Assembly (NCBI GenBank): GCA_013350335.1
Contig: CM023538.1
Location: forward strand, 53,922,769 to 53,986,768
Direction of reading: 5' to 3'
DNA: 64,000 nt
Origin: Chimonanthus salicifolius
Taxonomy: Eukaryota > Streptophyta > Magnoliopsida > Laurales > Calycanthaceae
The translations under genes and the position numbers were made by a program. The notes under the pieces are model-generated. The model was not told the DNA's origin, ran no database searches, and was given only the letters and a program-made list of their open reading frames with translations. Below are positions 55,741-64,000 of this stretch, piece after piece (the stretch's first letter is position 1; each line of letters begins with the position of its first letter).

Positions 55741-56096
55741 TTGGTGCTCTTTTGTTTTTTTATGAAGTAAAAGCAAAGAAAGATTGAAAATCATTTTCAA
55801 AACACCAGGAGCAACTAAAAGTACAACAAAGTAGTTAAAAGCGACATGTTGTATTGAAGCGGCAAAATATAATGTTAAAAAAATAAATTAAAAAGTAAAA
55901 TTTGTTAACTCAAAGGATTGGTGTCTTTTTCTTTCTGGAGTAAAAGCAAGAAAGAGTGAAAATCCTTTTCAAGACACCAAGAACAACTAAAAAGTACAAT
56001 AAAATAGTTCGAACCCATAAGTTTTATTGTGAAGTGGAAAAATATAGTATTAAAAAAATAAATTGAAATGTAAAATTTGTAAAATTAACTCGAAGT
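55741..56096 (+). repeat. Tandem duplication, two units of about 178 bp
   Basis: 55741-55918 and 55919-56096 share TTGGTG(C/T)CTTTT, AGTAAAAGCAA, CATTTTCAA/CCTTTTCAA, AGAACAACTAAAA, and AAAAAAATAAATT blocks in the same order, with moderate divergence. Confidence 0.8.
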
Positions 56097-59000
56097 AGAA
56101 AAGATAAGACTTTGGTAATCAATAATTTTTTTTTATTTTTAAACATTTATGATTAAATAAAAGAATATTAGATATTAGTTCCATGTTGTCTTGCCATCTC
56201 CATGTGAGATTAGGACTTCTCATCTAAGTAGTCATGTGTGAACTGTCCATATGGTGTGAAATGATCATGTGCTGCTTACACAATATTGGGGCATGGACCC
56301 CACATTTCATGAATTTAAATTACACATTCATTTAATTTAGTCATGTAAGTCGATGAGATAAAAAAATGTCGACATGTTTTTTTATAATAAGAGACATCGA
56401 TGTATTTTTTCATCATTTAGATGATACAAATTGACAAAAGGATAAATAGAGGTCTCTCGTAATCAAAACACCAATATCCCTATCCATTTCCTTACTCATA
56501 AAAGTTAATTTATTTTAAGAATACTACTGCAGAAATATGTTTCGCACATATGACTTTGTGAAAATAGCATCAAAAGATATCACAATTTTTTTATTGAATT
56601 GAATGGTATATGAAGATCAAAATTATAACGTCTATAATATATACAACACTAAGGCATGGTTCATTTTAATTTATATGAATATTATAGATAGCCCAATAAA
56701 ATAATAAGATGAAAGTGTCCAATAGAACTAAAGTCATACTCCTATTAACTACATAAGCACATCAACTCATCTTACCTAACTACATAGTTTCAATAGTCAT
56801 CACGTAAAACTGTTCATTATGAAAATGTTCGAAAAATTAGTGTGAATTTCCAATCAAAATCTTTAAATAAAAAAAAAGTGGTAAATTGTATTTTGAAATT
56901 GTTTTGCATATCAATACTTTTTCTTTGATGGAGCACGAAATTATGCAATTTTGATGTTTTTTCCATTTTACCTTATAATCTTATTCTCGAATAATTAAGA
57001 TCTGGAGGGGCAAAATGAGAAGAGCTCCAAATTTATATTAACTAAGTCTACATCAAATAATAATTATTAGTGTGCAAATTAATTCTCATTTTACTTTTAA
57101 ATTCAATTGAAATTCTCATTTAAAGACTATCATTAAAAGTTTATAACAAATTATTATGAACCTAATAACAACATATAATTTCTCACATCTTTCTCAAGTG
57201 AATTACTCACACGGACAACACGTATGACTTAAAAGTGGAGCCCACTTTGTTAATCATGAGGCTCAAAATTCGCCACGTTTACGCTCTGGAGTACAATGAC
57301 GCACACTACAAGACAACCACTCGTTTACGCTTTCTTTGTGCTCCATATTTTCAAAAATTAGGTACATTGAAATGATCAGCAGAGTTTGTTTATTCATGTA
57401 TTTAGGTAAAAAAATTATTAAATGAACTAGCAGTAGGTTAATTGTCAACATATTATTTTAAATATATATTTTATTAAAAATCATTTAAATTATATTGATA
57501 ATTTTTTTAAAAAAATTATGAAGTTAAAGCATTAAAAATAATTTAAACTAATATAAATTTTGAAGAAGCTAAACATAATTTAATTAATATAATTAAAGTA
57601 ATTTTTAATAAATAAAATATTAAAGATAGACTTTTCTAATAAATACATCACTATTAAATATAATAGAATTTATATCTATACGTGCATTATGATACACCAC
57701 ACGTTGGAAAGTGAATGGTCATCCTTTTTCTAATAGAATAACAATTCTTAATTATTTAATCTCTTTTTAATATTTTATTAAAAATAATATTCATTGTTGA
57801 ATTAAATATTCTACTTATGTTTTTAACATATAGAATCTTATCTATAGCTATTATCATCCTTGGTAGACAAACTTTTTGTAGTTGTTGTACTTTTGTTGTT
57901 CCATAATCATATGATTCACAGCGGTCCCATTTAATCTGAAAAAGTTGATACTATTATTATTTTCTAGAGAAACAATCGCTTTCCGTAATTGTAGACCCGA
58001 TATATGCAGAACTTATAGAATCATATTTCTCAATGATTAGTCAGATAAAGTCGCCTGCTAAAGAGATGCCTGAACACTTTAATCATAAAAGTTATACATC
58101 ATTTCAAAGTTTATTTATTTCTTTTATTAAAATCTTATAGCCATACTTTTATTTAATAATTTAAAAATTTTAATATGATAAATGTCTTAAAATTTAAAAT
58201 ATTAAAGTAATAGTAAATGCAAGAAGTTCACAAAGTTTAGAGAGAACAAATTAAGGTGAGATCTATGTTTATAGATCATTGCATGATTATCTAAACATAG
58301 CACTTATTCTACACATTATTCTATGATTCAAAATTATAAAACTAGGAATATAGTCAACATTATTTTCTTCGTCAATTCTTATTTATTTTAGATTAACTTA
58401 TAAAATTAAATCTATTTCTATAAAAGTTTATATTTTGTAAATGCATCCAATCATTCTCCTACAACAACACTCAAAGTTTGAAACATTTTATAATATCCAT
58501 TCTTTTAGCTACTTTATCTATTTTGATTTACGACGCACTTAAAATGTCAAAAATATTCATCCTTTGATTTTTAAGATTAAAAGAAAATTAAATAAATACT
58601 TTGATTTATTTTTTTACTTTATTTATATATAGTAATTTAATGAGTTTACAAGACATGATAAAAAAATATATATTAATATTTAAAAATTACAAAGTTTTGT
58701 GAAAAATTATGAATAGAAAAAAAATATTATTTACTATAAGTTTTTTTTATCAATATCACTTTTATGAAACATATACGGCTTCTTATTTATAATAAATTTG
58801 ATAGTGAAGATAGATTGAATTTAATTTTAAAAGAAGAAAATTGATAAATTCCCTGTTCGATGTTTCTTCTCAACTACCAATGGTAAGGTCAATTTTATGT
58901 ATGATTGGCGAGAAACATGCCACGTGGCAACACTAATAAGTGCACCTATGCAAATTACTAATAATTTGAGAATCATTACTGATCCACGTGACATGCATGA

Positions 59001-59754
59001 ATTTCATATATATATGATTAAAAATTCATTTAAATTTTTATTTTTTATTTAAATAATAAAAAATCTTGAAGGACGTTTACCGTTGTAGACATGAAAGGGT
59101 TTCCAATAATGTTTGAACACGTATTGCAACTTATTTATTGTGTCTTAACTACATTTAAGCAACACGTTGAAGGGATTTTGCTTCATTTTCTTTTTAATGA
59201 CCATTTTACCTTTTAAAGCTGGAATTATCTTTAAAATGAAATATATTATTCAAATTTATTTGGCATACAATTTATCTTTAAAATATTGTCAGAATTAACC
59301 ATTCATTTTTGTGATATTATACAGATGAATAAAATATATTTTTTAAAAAAAAATCATATATCTAATTAGATCTAATAAATATAACTTAGATGATATAATT
59401 CGTAAAACCCACAAAAGTACATATGTAAGTATATTAAAAAAATAACTTGGTTCAAAGGTAAAAAATTCAGCCGATATATATAAAAAATATAAATAGATAT
59501 AATAAATATAGCTTAAATGATATAATGAATATAGCCCTGCCTTGGTTGCACCAAGGTGCATGCGACTAGAATCTATTCTCATAAATTTGCATGAAATATA
59601 CTTAAATGCCAACCATGATATGGACAATAAATACACTATGAAACTATTAATAACAACTTATCAAATTCAATTATAAGGGAATTGACTTAGATATTTATAT
59701 TTTTACTAACATTGAAAATTGAACTTTTTTAATAGTAAAATAAATAATTCATTA
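56097..59754. other. Gene-free, very AT-rich 3.7 kb
   Basis: No convincing frame, RNA gene or repeat end. A small direct repeat GTTTACGCT occurs at about 57278 and 57323. Confidence 0.4.
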
Positions 59755-59965
59755 ATAAGAAAAAATCAGAACAAGAAAAAGAAAAAAATAAAAGAGTTTA
59801 GAAGGTCATAAAAGAAAAAGAAAAAGGAAAACTCAAGAAAGCAAACGAACACAATGAGACAAGTCCAGAAAAATCAAAAAAATGTAAATAAGTTCAAAAA
59901 ACACACCCAATACAACCAAGGCGTCTAAATAGTCCATTTCTTTCTGCAAATCACAAATAAAAAAT
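59755..59965 (-). mobile_element. Possible LINE 3' end fragment
   Basis: On the - strand the T-rich run TTTTCCTTTTTCTTTTTC, CTTTTTCTTGTTCTGAT, TTATTAATGAATTATTTA resembles the 3' ends of plant L1 elements. No coding remnant or duplication. Confidence 0.3.
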
Positions 59966-60744
59966 TTCATGATGAGATAAGTCAACTCCATGTTTCACTA
60001 ATCCACTACTCCATATCAATGATATCTTTTGGACTTTAAAAGGTTAAAATAAAAATATTTTAATATCTAATTTTGATAAAAATATTAATAATAAAATAAT
60101 TATTAAATAAATAACTTTAATAATGACTTCAGCGTGTGATGCTAAGAAAGTGATGAATTGATGATGGAGAGAGAATGAGATAACTTCTAAAGGGGGAAAG
60201 TGAGAAAGGTCAAATAGGCTAAAGAGAAGAGAGAGAAAGAGAAAAGAGGAATAAAAGAAAGAAAAGGACTGCTTACTTACTAATATCAAGGGTGAGGAAT
60301 AAGATGCTTTCTCTTATTGGGAAAGTAAAGGAGATGCCGTCTCGTACGTGGGAAACGTGAACTCGTTGGGAACTGGGAATACCAAACCAACACAACTCAG
60401 ACTACTTTCAATGGCTGACTCACTTCATCAAATTCATGTATGCAACATGCTTATCTCATTTCATGTTTTTGATACTTAATTGTTGCTTGTATTTAATTTG
60501 AAATTCCCTTTTAAAAAATAAATTATATTAAATGAGAAAAACACTTTATATTTTTAATTTGTACGACGTTTCACCAATTTCTCATGTTTCATACAAGATA
60601 TTTCATTATCAGTGGATGCAAAATAAATGAGGAACCATTATTATAAATCCCTCCTGTGTCCAATAATTTGGAAATTAATAAAATGACAGTCTTTAAAAAT
60701 TTCATTATTGTTGTGATTAGAAGCGCACAAAATAATGAACGAAA
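59966..60744. other. No gene recognised
   Basis: Purine-rich stretch at 60160-60270; nothing supported. Confidence 0.35.
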
Positions 60745-61110
60745 AAAAAACCACAGATCAAACACACACAAGACACATATTTTACGTGCTTCCCTTTTGG
60801 TACGTCGATGGGTTCAAACCAGATCCACTATACTCAAAGAAAAAATGAAGAAGAAGAGACAGCCATGTCCATTACAATTTTCACTCTCTATGCATTTTCA
60901 CGAAAGGAGATATTATATAATGCCCTAATTAGGGCTACAACATATATAATGTGAAAATTACAAAATTGCCTTCCATTAAAAATTTTGGCTCGGAGACACT
61001 GCCCCAATTTGAGCCCCCATGAGCTCTGTGGGGAACTCGACCCTCAAACGGCCCTTTGGGGATGAGATCACCAGTAAATATCTGACAATCAGACTCCACA
61101 AACTTACCAA
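60745..61110. repeat. Copia-type LTR-like sequence
   Basis: ACACAAGACACATATTTTACGTG followed by GGTACGTCGATGGGTTC is a degraded form of a sequence common in plant copia LTRs. A GC-richer block with GAGCCCCCATGAGC follows. No partner LTR or target duplication found. Confidence 0.35.
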
Positions 61111-62102
61111 GTATCATCTAAATTCTTATATATCTTATCTTATTATTTAAATTCTTGTCTATAATTAAATATATATAGAATTATAAAGACTTTCAATCTC
61201 CTGTGAACCGCATTAGATTGTTCTAATCTTTATTTTTCACTTTAAAATTAAATTATTAGATAAATATTTAATTAATTTTAATTTGTTTTGCAATTTGTAA
61301 GGCGATGTTTAAATTCATTAACTTAAATAAAAAACTTAATTTCTCAGCTAAATTTAGTTTGATTTATTTCACATGGTTGGTTGGCTCAATTCAAGTGATT
61401 ACTAATTTGTGCTGTACCTGCATTTTGTATCATATATTAAATGATATTGTCAAAGCTTACGTGGTTATGTGCTGGTCAAGGAAATAATTCATCATCACTC
61501 ATGTGACTTGTTAATAAACTTTCTAAATTAAACTTCTTTATATTTTAATATTGGTATTATCTTCGTAAAAAGCATTTTATAACATAATATAAAAAATTGT
61601 TTAAATATATATTTAGTATAAACAAAACAATTATTTTTTTTCCAAAAGATTCTATATTAGATTGATCCAATCTTTAAACTAGACCAAGTCAATATCAAAA
61701 TAATTGATGAATCGAATTGTGTATCATTCAAACAACCTAATTCTCAATTTAATAATTTTTAGAACGAATGACACAGTACTGCTACTATTTAATTGAAAAT
61801 GTTTTATAATTAGGGCACTTGCTTACACAAATTCTCTCTAAAAAGGTTGACTATTCTTGAAAATGAAAACTTTCACGTTTATTTCCATAATTTTTTTAAT
61901 TTAAAGTTTCAATGTTAAATTCTCTATGCAAATAGTAAAAATTAAAAAAATAATAATTTATACTTCTTGGTTTCCCTTTAGAGATTGAGGCTCTACCTAG
62001 ATAAGTTAGTCGATCTAATTATGTCTTCATTTATAAATAGGTTCAACTAATTTGATCAATTTTAAGAAGCTTGTTAAGCTTTTTTTCTTTTCTTTTTTAT
62101 GA
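61111..62102. other. No gene recognised
   Basis: AT-rich; nothing supported. Confidence 0.35.
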
Positions 62103-62272
62103 TCCTGTTCAGATCTCTTAGAGTACTCAAATAATCTTTGGAACATGTGCCAGTCTTCCTATCTACACACACCAAGTAATTCTAGGGCGAGTGACCTTTT
62201 GAGTGAAATAAGAATCAAAGTTCAAGACTCTTGCTTCCTAAAGTGAATCCCTGACCATTACTTCAACTCCTT
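62103..62272 (-). mobile_element. SINE family B copy (well preserved)
   Basis: On +: CCTGTTCAGATCTCTTAGAG, CAAATAATCTTTGGAACATG, ACACACACCAAGTAATTC, GAGTGACCTTTTGAGTG, AGAATCAAAG (B-box complement), TCCCTGACCATTACTTC (A-box complement). Confidence 0.75.
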
Positions 62273-63402
62273 CGAATTGTGTCTATCAATAAGATTCCCA
62301 TACTCTAATGCCCCGACATGCGAGGAGGTTGCTAAGCCATTTCACCTTCTACCAATCACAAATGCGCACTCTGCTATAGATGAGTTAAACTATCATTATA
62401 TTAGTATTTTTATATTTTTAATACTAAATCTTAGAGTTTTTTTAAACATTAATTTTTAGAGTCTTAAGACTACAAACATTATTTATTTGATCACTAAAAA
62501 AAAGAGAATGACAACTTCTGAGTGTGATGGGAGCTGCACCTCCTTTGAAGCTCTAAAATCTATTCTTATCATTATCTAATTAAAGATTGAATTAACTTAA
62601 ACAAATGTTTACTAAAACGTCTCATTCCATTTTGTCTTGGGAGCCCTAGATTTGTAAATTAATTAAAGATATCATTATCTAACTCTTACCAAGTTCATAA
62701 TCCTATCTCAAAGTATATGAAAGAGAAAGATTACTTTCCACCTTTAAAAGATTACTAGGTGGAAATAGACCCACGTTTTCTTGAATTTATTACACACTCT
62801 AGAAGAGTAGAAGACATCACATGAACACATTAATATAATTAAAAATATAAATATCTTTAACTTTTCAAACCATGCTTATTGACTAAATTTTTCAGATTCC
62901 TTACCAACTTCTCTTTACTGGTGGGTCTATTTAATATTATAATAGTTAATGTGGTTTATATCAAAATAATGAAAGATTACTTTTTTAAATATCTCTCTCT
63001 CATCATATTTATATTTTAATTGATATTTTGTATATTGATTAGTATATCTGTCCATACACTGTTTATATTAATTTTATACTACTGATATAAACAACATACC
63101 CAAATTGGTATCTTAAAACTCTAATAAATATTAGTCCTATATTAAATTCTAGCCAATATATTTTTCTCTAGTATCTGTAGAGTTGTTGAATAGTTTTCTA
63201 TCCTACTGTACAATTCAATAAGTTTCTCTCCTCCATGATAATACACTAAAGAAATGTAAGGTGTTTGAACAAGATTTATTAATTAGATTTGAATTTGGAA
63301 TTTGGAATTTGATTAAATTTAGCTAACCAATAACAGAAATATAGAATGCGATCTTAGAGAAATAAAGAAGGAGATGAACTAACCAAAATTTGAATAAATT
63401 TT
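62273..63402. other. No gene recognised
   Basis: AT-rich; nothing supported. Confidence 0.35.
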
Positions 63403-63576
63403 GGGTAAGCATTCTCACACGGGAGAATTCTTTTATCTAGGCAGGAATTCTTTTTTTTTTTTTTAATTTAAATTCCTGTTTTACCCTTCCACTTCTGTTT
63501 TACCCTCCACTTTTTGTGTTGGTTGGAAGGGTCAAACGGGAATTTAAAAAAAAAAATTGAATTCCCGTGTGTACCC
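63403..63576. mobile_element. Small MITE with 8-bp duplication
   Basis: Ends GGGTAAGCATTCTCACACGGG and, inverted, GGGTACACACGGGAATTC, with further pairing of AAATTCCTGTTTTACCCTT. TAAATTTT flanks it at 63395-63402 and 63577-63584. Probably related to the long-TIR MITEs at 16286 and 45858. Confidence 0.7.
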
Positions 63577-64000
63577 TAAATTTTATATCACATTATAAAA
63601 ATTTGGACATTTAGGTACAACTATAAAAACAATGGAAGATCAAATTTGAATGGTGTACAAACTTTAAACAAGCTAGCGATTGATGAGTCAATTTTATAAA
63701 ACACAAATGAAACTGGAAATACTAAAAATAATTGAATGTTAGATGTCAAGAAAAATACAAGATCACAAAATGATTGTATTAACCTCAATATATAAAAAAA
63801 GGGATTATAAAACTATTTAAAATTAACAAAAGACCAAAATTGGAAAGTTCTTTTTAAGAATTGGATTTATGAGTTAAAAGAACACGACAAATTATAATTA
63901 AAAAGTATAGTGTTTAATAAAACAGTTTGAAAATGTAAAGGCCAAAATTGCAATGAAAAGGAAGGATAATAATTAATAAAGATGATGATAAAATTGGCTA
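63577..64000. other. No gene recognised
   Basis: AT-rich window end; nothing supported. Confidence 0.35.

Noticed and set aside
1..64000. A new multi-gene biological system (defence, biosynthesis or toxin cluster)
   Set aside because: Only two cellular genes are present and they are unrelated; the remainder is repeats and gene-free sequence.

Overview
This is AT-rich nuclear DNA from a flowering plant. The evidence is a U2AF35-type splicing-factor exon pair with GT/AG introns, a plant-specific DUF7054 (At4g22758-like) gene, plant Ty1/copia and TRIM retroelements, tRNA-derived SINEs, and Stowaway-, hAT-, PIF/Harbinger- and Mutator-like MITEs. Species cannot be named from the sequence. There is no bacterial, phage, CRISPR or operon content.

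Only two cellular genes are supported. (1) On the + strand, 5453-6088 holds the last two coding exons of the small U2AF subunit (second CCCH zinc finger plus RS tail), followed to about 7.8 kb by sequence that looks like a spliced 3' UTR. The upstream exons (first zinc finger, RRM) are not in the window, so the gene either starts left of base 1 with a large TE-filled intron or is truncated. (2) On the - strand, 17207-15312 is a complete two-exon DUF7054 gene of 181 codons with a 1,350-bp intron carrying a MITE and SINE pieces.

The rest is layered transposons. 1.4-4.7 kb: a retroelement LTR-like sequence (heat-shock-element-like motif, duplicated TATA region, 23-G tract) interrupted by a non-autonomous LTR element on the - strand. 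8.3-12 kb: Stowaway and Harbinger-like MITEs, and a LINE fragment sitting inside a SINE with a 17-bp target duplication. 17-35 kb: hAT-like MITEs and many SINEs. 35.4-40.7 kb: a whole but mutated Ty1/copia element with CCTAC target duplications. 40.9-41.4 kb: an intact TRIM with CTTCG duplications. 42-42.8 kb: a second copia 3' end. 43-53 kb: MITEs, including a long-TIR MITE full of short tandem units, an inverted pair of one MITE family, and two more Stowaways. 55-64 kb: a gene-free, very AT-rich stretch with a tandem duplication, an LTR-like piece and a small MITE.

Two recurring tRNA-derived SINE families (called A and B here) make up the most numerous signal: six and about sixteen copies in 64 kb. 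I found no new enzymatic or defence system. The most interesting material is the repeat biology: SINE families, MITEs with internal tandem arrays, nested insertions and an inverted MITE pair.
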